Positions 36,232-43,724 of a DNA stretch of 64,000 nt are shown one piece after another (position 1 is the stretch's first letter; each line of letters starts with the position of its first letter). This DNA is from JBEVJK01 sp963791325. Its GTDB lineage: Bacteria; Pseudomonadota; Alphaproteobacteria; Rhizobiales; Rhizobiaceae. Below the pieces are notes generated by a model, which did no database searches, was not told the DNA's origin, and saw only the letters and a list, made by a program, of their open reading frames with translations. The stretch lies in assembly GCA_963791325.1 (NCBI GenBank), contig CAWBRU010000015.1, positions 111,735 through 175,734 on the forward strand. Direction: 5' to 3'. The translations under genes were made by a program, and so were the position numbers.

Positions 36232-36870
36232 GGTCTGGTCAACCTCCATGCTGCACAGGCGCGACGTTGGCCGCATCGCATAAGACCTGCCTTGGGCGGC
36301 AAGCATGCCACTGATCATATCGTATGGGAAGGCAGCCACATTTAGACCGCTCAGTCGGCACAGGAAGGTGAGATCAGTCGTCGATCGGAATACCGCCCGA
36401 TCTTGGTCGACCGGATAGGAAGGAACCTCGACCTTGCTCCCAGTGCCCGACAGTTTTGAGGAACAATTGCGCGCCGACGCGCTGCAGCGATACTGACGAG
36501 AGTCATGTGCGCGATCGGCACGGTCGGCCCTCAGGCCACATCCCGATTCGGAGACGGGCTCTGCTCGGCCCTTATTGGTCAACAAAGGGACCCCAGGCTC
36601 CGGGGCACGGATGGCTCGACCATTGGAGCGTATGCCGTAGGGGGTGAGCGCTGCGGCGCTTGCGTTAGGACCTGGGCTGCTCACCCCCTCGACCCTGGGC
36701 CTCAGTGCACGGAAAGACCCGGGCTGTTGAGATGTAGTGTCCCTGGAGCGATTGGCAAAAAATCGGGCTGGTTTCGGAGCGATGCTTCCTATGTCGCGCC
36801 TTGCTTCTGTCGGGATTCAGCGTCGTCGGGGCGCAGGAAGCACTAAGCACCACGGCTGTCCGCGCGGTAA
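36232..36870 (+). other. upstream region of the H-NOX operon, no gene seen
   Basis: Both strands are open for long stretches, but translations are low-complexity. The operon promoter is expected here; no strong consensus was singled out. Confidence 0.4.
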
Positions 36871-37273
36871 GCCGGCCCGCAAGAGCCGCCCGGCGCCGAG
36901 CAGGCGCAGCGTTCGCTGCAAGCCGTGGCGGACACGGTCTCGAATCAGGATCCGCTGCTGCTCGCCGCGTTGGGCTCGCCTTCGGTACCGCGCTAGGGGC
37001 GATGCTCCCCGGCACGCGTCTCGAAGACGAACATTTGGCGGAGTGGGCAAGTCGCTGCGCCAGGCCGGTGAGGCTCAACTCGAAGCGGGATTGGAGAAGG
37101 TCAAGGAGGTGGCCGGTAACGCGGTCGAGGCAGCCGAAAAGAAGGCAGAAGAAAGCGGCCTTCTGCCCACCGGCGAAGGTCCGACTGTTGCTGAGCGTCT
37201 TTCCGATGTCGCGGACACTACAGTGGAAGCCGCCCGAAACACTCTACGAGGGCGTGGTTCCGAGCCGAGCTGA
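36871..37273 (+). pseudogene. small membrane-associated stress protein (DUF3618-like), two frameshifts
   Basis: Three short frames, in order, give one coherent protein: EQAQRSLQAVADTVSNQDPL (36898 onward), then GLAFGTALGAMLPGTRLEDE, then GKSLRQAGEAQLEAGLEKVK and VAERLSDVADTTVEAARNTL, ending at TGA 37271-37273. This order (polar helix, glycine-rich membrane helix ending GAMLPxTRxEDE, charged amphipathic helix) is typical of rhizobial nutrient-deprivation proteins. Two indels break it. Confidence 0.5.
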
Positions 37274-37824
37274 TTAGGGAGTTGGCGCGCACGCGTCAGC
37301 TTTCCCCATTCGCCCATATTGGTGCGGCCAAAGCCACCTTGCTCCGGCCTGGATGTTGGGGGCGTTGTCTTGCCTTTTCCGAAGGAGAGCGAACCCCCAC
37401 CCCGCGCCGCGGCTGAGGTCTCACCCAAACCAAAGGCGGCGGCCAGCTAGCGGGCGCGGCCGCGACCTACTTCGAGAAGCGAGTCAAGGAAGTGGCCAGG
37501 AAGTAGGACGAGCTGGTGAACGGCGCGAACGGGAGCTCTCGATAGGCGCGCGTCGCACTTGGCAAGGCAAGCCCCACACCGGACCCCGGATAGCAACAAA
37601 GCACGTGAGACCGCTTTTGGCGGACGGGCACCGTCTATAGTGCCCAACCGAAGCAAAAGGGAATTCTGACTTTCAGTGAAGACGGACAAGCTGCGGCAGT
37701 TTTCTGGCCCTGAGCGGAACAGGATTGTTCACCAAGAGCAACTTCGGCTGCACGGTCCTTACCCGGCTGTTTGTGTCGCTTACCTACTTCACTGTACAGT
37801 TCAGCCTGCCGGTCCCAGTCGCTC
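37274..37824 (+). other. no intact gene; possible membrane-protein remnant
   Basis: A frame at 37437-37506 reads GGGQLAGAAATYFEKRVKEVAR before a TAG, resembling the end of a DUF883-type protein. No intact gene found. Confidence 0.3.
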
Positions 37825-38586
37825 TCAAGCCTTGAGCCGCTCGAGCACTTCCGTCACGTCCGCCGTCTCCACATGTTGGCTGTAGCGTTTGCTGAACAGC
37901 CTGAGCATCGCGTCGTGCGCCTCGTCAGAGGCGCTGCAAACGCCGTCGGTGACCAGTATCGTCCGATAGCCCCAGTCAATCGCGCCCAAAATGGTGGACA
38001 GCACGCACATGTCGGTCTCACCCCCGGTTACTAGCAAGGTGTCGACGCCGCGCGCCTCCAAACGCGTCCGAAGATCTGACCCGAGCCAGGGCGAGTAGAC
38101 CGGCTTGTCGACGACATCGGCCGCTGGCGCGAAGATACGCAGCTCGGGCACCAGTTCGATCAACGACCGACCACGCTCCTCCAGGGTGAGATGCGCCCAG
38201 CGGCGATAGTAGCTGCGCCAATGCCCCTGCCCCTCTCCAGGCCGCCGTGCCGGAATGAAACGGGTAAATGCCGTGCGGGCCGGATCGACCTCACACAACC
38301 TGGCGATCTTCGGCACAACGGTGGGCAGCCAGGTCAGACCCCAATCCTCGCCGGGCGCGAATAGGAGCTGCATGTCGACGCAAATATGGGCCCAGTTCGG
38401 GCCGAGTTCATCCTTGATCATGGCGACCAAACCGCCTTGCAGGAGACGGGTTCCTCCACCTGATCGATGCGGAGAAGCTGGGTCGACATCGGCGACCGCT
38501 GTATCAAGCAGGGACTTGAGGCCAAGGACCGGGTCGGGACCCGCAGTAGCGCCGTGGCTCATCGCTGCCTGGCCGCTGCGGCCCAC
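37825..38586 (-). CDS. isochorismatase-like cysteine hydrolase
   Basis: 253 residues from 38586; starts at residues 9 or 56 are also possible, since the first 55 residues are not typical. The family core is clear: HICVDMQLLFAPGEDW (catalytic Asp), DKPVYSPWLGSDLRTRLEAR (catalytic Lys) and LLVTGGETDMCVLSTILGA (nucleophile Cys in the TDMCV motif). These alpha/beta enzymes hydrolyse amides or isochorismate-like ethers; the substrate cannot be told from sequence. Confidence 0.8.
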   Translation of the reverse strand: MGRSGQAAMSHGATAGPDPVLGLKSLLDTAVADVDPASPHRSGGGTRLLQGGLVAMIKDELGPNWAHICVDMQLLFAPGEDWGLTWLPTVVPKIARLCEVDPARTAFTRFIPARRPGEGQGHWRSYYRRWAHLTLEERGRSLIELVPELRIFAPAADVVDKPVYSPWLGSDLRTRLEARGVDTLLVTGGETDMCVLSTILGAIDWGYRTILVTDGVCSASDEAHDAMLRLFSKRYSQHVETADVTEVLERLKA

Positions 38587-38698
38587 CTAGCTCTTCTTGG
38601 CGTGCTAGAGCCATCGTTGCCAGTCGCCAAGCGGTTGAAGAGGAAAAGGGTTCTCATCGCCCGCTCTCCGCCAGCACAAGGGGAACTGAGTTGCGAGC

Positions 38699-39004
38699 TC
38701 AGATAAGGAAGATTTCGCTGTAGCGGATAATCACTTTGTCCTGACGGAAGCGGCGTTCCAGTTCTGACCGCCGTTGACGCCAGCTTGCAAGGTCGACGCT
38801 CGCGGCCATGACTTCGATGACGACGATGTCATCCTGGGCAGCTTTGCTCGCCTCCTTCCAGAGACCTTCGGCGGGAGCTTGGAGATAAGCCGTGACGCCC
38901 CCGAATTCTTCGGTAAGATTCTGCTTCACACGATCGAATTCTTCAGGACCAAATGGCGTGCCGGAACCATCTGAGCGGGGCAGCAGAATTTGAATCAGAA
39001 ACAT
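38699..39004 (-). CDS. 101-residue hypothetical protein
   Basis: Starts MFLIQILLPRSDGSGTPFGP and ends RQDKVIIRYSEIFLI. Alternating beta and alpha segments (DRVKQNLTEEFGGVTAYLQA, DIVVIEVMAASVDLASWRQR) suggest a small ferredoxin-like fold. Conserved-looking but no family recalled. Its start overlaps the end of the neighbouring minus-strand frame by about 10 bp. Confidence 0.55.
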   Translation of the reverse strand: MFLIQILLPRSDGSGTPFGPEEFDRVKQNLTEEFGGVTAYLQAPAEGLWKEASKAAQDDIVVIEVMAASVDLASWRQRRSELERRFRQDKVIIRYSEIFLI

Positions 39005-39213
39005 GCCGCTGCTCCTTTGTTTTCCTGCGGCCCCGGGCTTGGCCTGAGCTTGCGCCGCCGTTCCTTGCCGCGTAGTTCCTTCAGGCGCGCTGTCTTGGCC
39101 TTGCGATGCTCTACCTCGTTTGCCAGGATCGCCTTGGCAATCTCCGATGTCTGTTTCGCTCGAGCGCGCCTCACACTCTCCTTCTCCGCAATGTCAGCCT
39201 TCGTGGCCGCCCA
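38995..39213 (-). CDS. small helical protein, start unclear
   Basis: From about 39213 the frame reads ATKADIAEKESVRRARAKQT and a charged helix (AILANEVEHRKAKTARLKEL), resembling small rhizobial proteins that begin MATKxxIAEK. The matching ATG (ATGGGCGGCC) is one base out of frame, so the start seems to be disrupted by an extra G, or the true start is upstream in a less protein-like stretch. Overlaps 38699-39004. Confidence 0.35.
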   Translation of the reverse strand, partial: WAATKADIAEKESVRRARAKQTSEIAKAILANEVEHRKAKTARLKELRGKERRRKLRPSPGPQENKGAAACF

Positions 39214-39317
39214 TCTGAACTGGCGCGGAAAAGAAGCATCGACAAGAGAGCCGCGCCTGCCTGGAACGTCGCCCGGAGCGCAAGCGGAACAGAGTGTCGT
39301 CTGTCCGGTTCGGCCCA

Positions 39318-39450
39318 ATGCTCCACCAGATCAACACAGTTATCACGGGAATCGGAACCTTCACGTCCCGACCCACCGCTTTTCTGATCCTTCTCGCCTA
39401 TGTGATTGCTTTGCTATTGTTCGAGCCAGAAACGCTTGACTCGCACGGCG
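39318..39450 (+). pseudogene. 5' fragment of a low-affinity iron permease-family gene
   Basis: ATG 39318 reads MLHQINTVITGIGTFTSRPT and AFLILLAYVIALLLFEPETL, the first membrane helix of small low-affinity iron permease-like proteins. The expected second half is missing; after about 39450 the sequence runs into IS5-type debris. Confidence 0.45.
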
Positions 39451-39499
39451 CTGGTATCTTCGGCATCATCGTCCCCGCTGAAATAGGCAATCACCACAT

Positions 39500-39850
39500 C
39501 AGCGGCAGAAGCCGACTTCATTGCCAGAAGCGGTCGAACGAGACGCGTGCCTCGACCCGTTGCGCCCGCCGCTTACCGGCGGTTCGGCCGAGTCCGGGCT
39601 CTTCGGCTTGACGCTCTTCATCGACGCCCATGCCTCGATCAGCGTGCCGTCGACCGAGAAGTGATCCGTGGACAGAAGTTTCTTCACCTTGGGCTGCGAA
39701 AGCACCGCCGTCAGGAACTTCGCCGCGATGTCGCCTGCCAGCAGCCGGTCTCGGTTCTTCGAGAACACCGGCCTTGGCCGCGCGGCTTCGCCGGCTTGGA
39801 CCGGCCTTGAGCCTGTTGGGGCCCACTCGCGTCGGCATTTCAGCGCTCCG
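39500..39850 (-). mobile_element. remnant of an IS5/IS1182-type element with internal inversion
   Basis: The minus strand encodes MFSKNRDRLLAGDIAAKFLT and VKKLLSTDHFSVDGTLIEAW, then SMKSVKPKS, the middle of an IS1182-like transposase. Next to it the plus strand reads CQKRSNETRAST, normally the next part of the same protein, so a short segment was inverted. Upstream parts are frameshifted and the ends are absent. Confidence 0.6.
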
Positions 39851-39952
39851 GTCCGTCAAAAATCCAAGTTCGCAGGGGCGGAGGGTAGGGCGCGCCTTCC
39901 CGGCTTAACTTGTTTGTACGGGCGATATTGGCTGCTGTGCTAGGGTCGGAAT

Positions 39953-40055
39953 GCCCACTCCGGGCTTGCCGGTAGGTCCTCATTCGTGCCGCTAGCCTCA
40001 GCCCGATGCACGGAGCAATCAGCGGCGGTCATTTCAGAGGGTGCCCCTGCTTTCC
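39953..40055 (+). ncRNA. RNA-like unit 1 (degenerate)
   Basis: Weak -10-like CTAGGG (39940-39945), 5' arm CCACTCC (39955-39961), distal CACGGAG (40009-40015 region), and a 3' hairpin with mismatches at 40021-40051 (AGCGGCGGT with GCCCCTGCT), followed by TTTCC. Confidence 0.3.
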
Positions 40056-40196
40056 TGTGATCAGGAGGAGGGTGGACCTTCGAGAATTGCGTAGTACGGA
40101 AGCCCACCCGAGTGCCGCGTTAGGGCGGCTAGTTAGCCTCGTGAGTTAACCTTTGTTATGGCAAGTGCTGTTTGGTGCTGTGCTACGCTAGGAACG

Positions 40197-40300
40197 GCCC
40201 GCTCCGTACTGAGCCTCTCACAATACCAAGCTCAAGCATCCATGATGGGGCGGTTCCGAGGGGACGGTCATACCAAATTAAGGTGACCGTCCCCTTACTC
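40197..40300 (+). ncRNA. RNA-like unit 2
   Basis: -10-like CTACGC at 40183-40188; CCGCTCC (40199-40205) pairs with GGGGCGG (40247-40253); perfect 11-bp 3' hairpin GGGGACGGTCA (40260-40270) with TGACCGTCCCC (40284-40294), followed by TTACTC. Confidence 0.5.
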
Positions 40301-40369
40301 TTCAAATATCGCTTCCCGAGTATTCGCGTGCGAACACTCTACCGCTGTGAGTTGTAGTGTGCGTATTGG

Positions 40370-40491
40370 AGGTGGCCGCTCAGTGCCGCAGTGCAGTCTG
40401 CCGTTTCTTTGCACTCCAACACGAAGTGGTGCTTTCAGTTAGCCCTAGGGTGCGGCGGTCATCAATCAGGCAAGGTGACCGCCGTTTTTTT
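40370..40491 (+). ncRNA. RNA-like unit 3 with Rho-independent terminator
   Basis: 5' arm near CCGCTC (40376-40381); perfect 9-bp hairpin CGGCGGTCA (40453-40461) with TGACCGCCG (40476-40484), then seven T (40485-40491). The clearest terminator of the array. Confidence 0.5.
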
Positions 40492-40533
40492 GGCAAACCT
40501 TTCTCCCCAGCACTTACTTTGCGTATTCCAGCT

Positions 40534-40728
40534 TTAGAGAACACTTCGCAAGAACCAAACAATCCAATCTTGCGCGGTGCCGATTGCGAAGAGGAAAGCA
40601 ATATAGATCGTCCAACAGATGCCGATTACGATGAGGTCTGTGGGCCAGCTATCGCTACTTTCTGGTAGATCGGCGAACTGCCAATAATTTTCATACAGGT
40701 CGTCGTCATCTAGGTATTGCCGCGCCAT
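40534..40728 (-). CDS. 64-residue small membrane protein
   Basis: Met 40728 starts MARQYLDDDDLYENYWQFAD, an acidic N-terminus. One hydrophobic helix (about 30-52, DLIVIGICWTIYIAFLFAIG) is followed by AQDWIVWFLRSVL. It lies inside the RNA array, on the other strand, just past the terminator of unit 3. No family recognised; real by composition and clean start. Confidence 0.5.
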   Translation of the reverse strand: MARQYLDDDDLYENYWQFADLPESSDSWPTDLIVIGICWTIYIAFLFAIGTAQDWIVWFLRSVL

Positions 40729-41123
40729 GATAACAGACCTTTCATTTTCTCCGACTATTTCGCGGCCTCGTTGGCCGAGACGTGACCCGCTTCTCGTGGG
40801 AAGCATGACCCTTGGTCTACCGTTACAATCAAGATCTCCGCCCGTCACTTCAGCCGTTAGGGTAATCTGATTCCTCCTGTTTGAACACCTTGGCCACTTG
40901 GCCACTACGACGCCCCCCCACCTAATCCGCGATATCCGCGATAAGTTCTCCTACCGCATCGAGGTTACGGCCTTTGACCATGAGGAAACTGCAAGTCGCT
41001 CCTCGATTACCCACGCTCATTGTACATGGAGAGAAGGGGTGGACCTTCGAAGATCGCATACGGAAGTCCACCCACGGCCGCGATTAGGGCACGGCAATAG
41101 TCAGCATAGGGCATTAACATATG

Positions 41124-41152
41124 TTGGCAAGGTTATATGTCATGTGCTACAT
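41124..41152 (+). promoter_or_regulatory. promoter of RNA-like unit 4
   Basis: TTGGCA (41124-41129), 17-bp spacer, CTACAT (41147-41152): a good match to the rhizobial housekeeping consensus (CTTGAC-N17-CTATAT). Confidence 0.6.
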
Positions 41153-41159
41153 TGGAAAA

Positions 41160-41287
41160 AGCCGCTCCGTGCTGAGGCCGGACCTCGTTCGCTAAGACAT
41201 TGTTCGGCCTCTGCCTCACTCCGCCCGAATGAGGTGAACACGGAGAGACTGGGCGACGGTCACTTTCAGGGTGGCCGCCGCCTTATT
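41160..41287 (+). ncRNA. RNA-like unit 4
   Basis: CTCCGTG (41165-41171) pairs with CACGGAG (41239-41245); inner arm GAGGCCGGA...TTCGGCCTC; 3' hairpin GGCGACGGTCAC (41252-41263) with GTGGCCGCCGCC (41271-41282), 11 of 12 pairs, then TTATT. Confidence 0.5.
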
Positions 41288-41327
41288 AGTTGCGCGCTGC
41301 CCCTCCGGGCATGCTATGGGAAAGTGA

Positions 41328-41446
41328 TCGCTCTGTTCTGGGCCGGAGCCGGCACTTCTAGGCCCAGCATCCATCCTTGATGCCCAATGGAGCGGTTAGG
41401 AGGCGATGGTCACTTTGAAGGAAGGTTGGCCGTCGCCACCTTATTT
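41328..41446 (+). ncRNA. RNA-like unit 5
   Basis: Promoter TTGCGC (41290-41295), 18-bp spacer, CTATGG (41314-41319). CGCTCT (41329-41334) pairs with GGAGCG (41389-41394). Hairpin GGCGATGGTCA (41402-41412) with TTGGCCGTCGCC (41426-41437), then TTATTT. Confidence 0.45.
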
Positions 41447-41536
41447 AGCCGTTTAAATTTCGAGATTGACTCGCTCTGCAACCGGTCCATCATAGTGATC
41501 CGGGTTGGCACATTGGGCGGAGCCATTCCGGTGTTG

Positions 41537-41579
41537 GGCGCCCGTCGCCTTCCCTCTCGAAGTTTGGGCGACGGACGCC
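41537..41579 (+). repeat. isolated hairpin, likely unit 6 remnant
   Basis: GGCGCCCGTCGCC (41537-41549) with GGCGACGGACGCC (41567-41579), 12 of 13 pairs. No matching 5' arm or clean promoter was found. Confidence 0.35.
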
Positions 41580-41679
41580 TCTGGTGTGGCTGTTTGACAG
41601 CTGATCACTTTCGCAGGATGTTGTGCAAATTGCTTCATTGACAGATGCGCTGTCACCTACGGCGTGCTATACTGTAGCG

Positions 41680-41800
41680 ACTGTTCCGTGTTGAGCCCCA
41701 GGGCCCCCTCCGGCTCATCACCCCACCCTTAAACCCCAAACGGAACGGTCCAGAGGCGACGGCCATTCTACGAGGCGTGGCCGTCGCCCCACGTCATTTT
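41680..41800 (+). ncRNA. RNA-like unit 7
   Basis: -10-like CTATAC (41667-41672); GTTCCGT (41683-41689) pairs with ACGGAAC (41740-41746); perfect 11-bp hairpin GGCGACGGCCA (41755-41765) with TGGCCGTCGCC (41778-41788); TTTT follows at 41796-41799. Confidence 0.5.
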
Positions 41801-42138
41801 CCATTTGACCGATCGCTCAGCTCGCCGGCGTAGCGAGTAACGAGATTATGCCCGGGCCTGTCTGTTCGGATGAGGCGGCTCAAATCTTTTCCCAGATAAT
41901 TTGCCGCCCTGGATTGTGGTAAGTTGAAGGTATCAGGGGTCCCTGGTCGGGGGGTGGGCGCTCAGGTCGGGCGCAAAGCTGCTGGACGCCCACCCTTACG
42001 CGACTTCAGTGGACTTTCCTCCACCAGGAGCTGTGGTGCCGCGATGCCGCGAACCGCAGTTGTTTTGCCCCAGCAATTTCGGTGCGCTTTATCGACTTCT
42101 GAGTTGCGACTGCTTAGTTCCAAGTCCTTCGCCCACAA

Positions 42139-42223
42139 TTGGCTAATATTCCTGTGGGGTGCTATATTGGCAATGACCGCTCCAAGTTGGGGCGACGGTC
42201 GTTTCCTTGATGGCCGCCGTCCC
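42139..42223 (+). promoter_or_regulatory. promoter and structured leader (unit 8) of the tyrosine-rich protein
   Basis: TTGGCT (42139-42144), 17-bp spacer, CTATAT (42162-42167), then CCGCTCC (42177-42183) and the hairpin GGGGCGACGGTC...GGCCGCCGTCCC (42189-42223). The GTG start of the next gene is 34 bp further on. A unit of the RNA array thus appears to have become, or to derive from, a 5' leader. Confidence 0.5.
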
Positions 42224-42256
42224 TTGCAAGGGATGGCCCCAGAAGGAACCAAACCG

Positions 42257-42655
42257 GTGAAACTCTCCCCGATAATTGCGGCCCTCACGCTAGCGTTTTC
42301 TTCCATCCTACCGGCGGCGGCGGTGCCGATTCCCACGGCACGCCCGGCGTATGCAAACCCCGTCCAGCAAATCGGTTGGCGACACTACAATGGCCATCAC
42401 CGTCACTGGAATGGGAATCGTTATTGGCGGCACGGCGGTGGTTATTATAGACCGTATCACAGGCCATACTACAGGCCATACGCTTATTACCGACCTTACT
42501 ATAGACCATACTACCGGCCATACTACCGGGGCTATCGTCCTTACCGCCCGTATTATGGCCACTACCGTCACTACCGCCCCTACTATGGCCGGGGCTACTA
42601 CCCCGGGTATTACCCGGGTTACGGTAACGGCTTCTCGATTATCCTGCAATTCTGA
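42257..42655 (+). CDS. secreted tyrosine/proline-rich repeat protein
   Basis: GTG 42257, behind AGAAGGAACC, starts VKLSPIIAALTLAFSSILPA, a signal peptide ending near AAA. The mature protein is a His/Tyr/Arg/Pro repeat with many copies of YYRPY and YRPYY, ending GYYPGYYPGYGNGFSIILQF. Similar low-complexity proteins are common in rhizobial envelopes. The reading before GTG 42257 continues open but covers the structured leader and is not protein-like. Function unknown; possibly wall- or surface-associated. Confidence 0.7.
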   Translation: MKLSPIIAALTLAFSSILPAAAVPIPTARPAYANPVQQIGWRHYNGHHRHWNGNRYWRHGGGYYRPYHRPYYRPYAYYRPYYRPYYRPYYRGYRPYRPYYGHYRHYRPYYGRGYYPGYYPGYGNGFSIILQF

Positions 42656-42870
42656 GGCAGAAGAGTGCTGTTAACCATCAAGGCAGAGTCGTTCTCAATA
42701 ATCCGGGCCTTGATCCGCAATCTTACGAGCCTGCCACGCCGCACCTTAAGGCAGGCGCCGTAAGCTGCCTGCGCAACTAATACGTTCCTTGCCACAGCCA
42801 TCAGCTCGTCAACATGTTGGTCGTCTCGCGTCCAGACCTCAACGCGAAATGGGAAGCCATCTAGACTAGG
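42619..42870 (-). CDS. hypothetical protein, N-terminus replaced by IS end
   Basis: DGFPFRVEVWTRDDQHVDEL and MAVARNVLVAQAAYGACLKV, then RLRIKARIIENDS, are protein-like, ending at TAA near 42619. The upstream codons come from the terminus of an IS5-type remnant (GAGTCAGGACCCTAG), so the native start is missing or was replaced. Overlaps the end of the tyrosine-rich gene by 37 bp in convergent orientation. Confidence 0.4.
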   Translation of the reverse strand, partial: PSLDGFPFRVEVWTRDDQHVDELMAVARNVLVAQAAYGACLKVRRGRLVRLRIKARIIENDSALMVNSTLLPQNCRIIEKPLP

Positions 42871-43060
42871 GTCCTGACTCAATTGAGCCACCAGGTTACG
42901 GCCGCGGCGAGAAGGACGCCCGCTATGAAGTTCCTTGCGAGCTTATCGTAGCGCGTGGCGATGCGGCGGAAGTCCTTGAGCCTGGCGAACATGCGCACGA
43001 TGAGATTGCGCTGGCGGTAGGCTTCGCGATTGGATGGCGCCCAAACCTGTTCGAGGAGTT
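42865..43060 (-). mobile_element. 3' remnant of an IS5-family transposase
   Basis: The minus strand reads NREAYRQRNLIVRMFARLKD, FRRIATRYDKLARNFIAGVL and AAAVTWWLN before a TGA at 42881-42879, the usual end of IS5-family (IS427-like) OrfB. The outer end AGGGTCCTGACTC is close by. The rest of the element is gone; an H-NS-like gene starts at 43068. Confidence 0.65.
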
Positions 43061-43067
43061 CGACTAA

Positions 43068-43428
43068 ATGCCTAAACTGCCTGATGTTTCAGGATACTCA
43101 TTCGACGAGCTCTCTAGGCTCGTCTCTCTTGCGACCAAACGGATTGACGAGATCCGGGGGAAGCGGATCAGGGAATTGCAAGCTGAGCTTGGCAGGCTGG
43201 GCTGCTGAGAGTGATCCAGCGCCGCGGCGTGGCCGGACGAATGTTCGGTCCATTGAGGCTGCCGCACGGACCGGTCGGAGGCGTGGCAACGGCTCTGGGA
43301 GGAAGGTTGCAACACATTTCCGAGGCCCCAATGGCCAAGAGTACTCGGGACGAGGCGCTATTCCCAAATGGGCTAAGGAATTGGGCGTGGACGATCGCGC
43401 CGGCCTGGAAAAGTATCGCATTCGCTGA
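43068..43428 (+). pseudogene. H-NS/HvrA-family nucleoid protein, frameshifted
   Basis: ATG 43068 reads MPKLPDVSGYSFDELSRLVS and an oligomerisation helix to a TGA at 43206-43208. The rest continues in the next frame: SDPAPRRGRTNVRSIEAAAR, then the DNA-binding end KVATHFRGPNGQEYSGRGAI and PKWAKELGVDDRAGLEKYRI to 43428. One extra base near 43200 splits oligomerisation and DNA-binding parts. H-NS proteins silence AT-rich foreign DNA, which is notable in this IS-rich region. Confidence 0.7.
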
Positions 43429-43724
43429 GAGGCTATACGCGCATCGGATCTTCACAAGTCTGGGAGGCCCTGGCGTGGTTCGCCGCACTCAACTCCTGCG
43501 GCGAGCCCCGACGAAGCAGATTACTGCCATTGGTGAGCCCTTCGCCATCGCGAACCGAGCCTTGGAACCTGTCTGGTTTGCATCGCTGCAAGTGTCGATA
43601 ACCGTCAACCAGCCGAGCCGGTCAGGCGCCTACCGAAATTTTTGCAGTCGATCGTACTTAGCCTAGCCAATATCTCTCGCCGCGCGCGACTCTCCGGGCT
43701 GCGTCGATCGACTGTGCCCGGCGA

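Larger units (their letters stand above)
39930..42225 (+). repeat. tandem array of about eight structured RNA-like units
   Basis: Each unit has a promoter-like GTGCTAYANTGG, then about 9 bases on a CCGCTCC-type 5' arm, a distal complementary GGAGCGG-type arm, about 6-10 bases, and a GC-rich hairpin of the form GGCGACGGTCA...TGGCCGTCGCC. Arms change together (CCGCTCC/GGGGCGG, CTCCGTG/CACGGAG, GTTCCGT/ACGGAAC, CGCTCT/GGAGCG), which argues for conserved RNA structure. A separate hairpin GGGTGGAC...GTCCACCC appears at 40070-40109 and 41037-41073 with about 60 bp of surrounding similarity, and a relative at 41952-41995. Confidence 0.6.

Noticed and set aside
36232..36684. 150-residue N-terminal extension of the H-NOX protein
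   Set aside because: H-NOX domains begin MKGIVFxEF; the upstream translation is low-complexity.
39930..42225. CRISPR array
   Set aside because: Units are about 100-130 bp, imperfect and have promoters and hairpins; no short direct repeats with uniform spacers.
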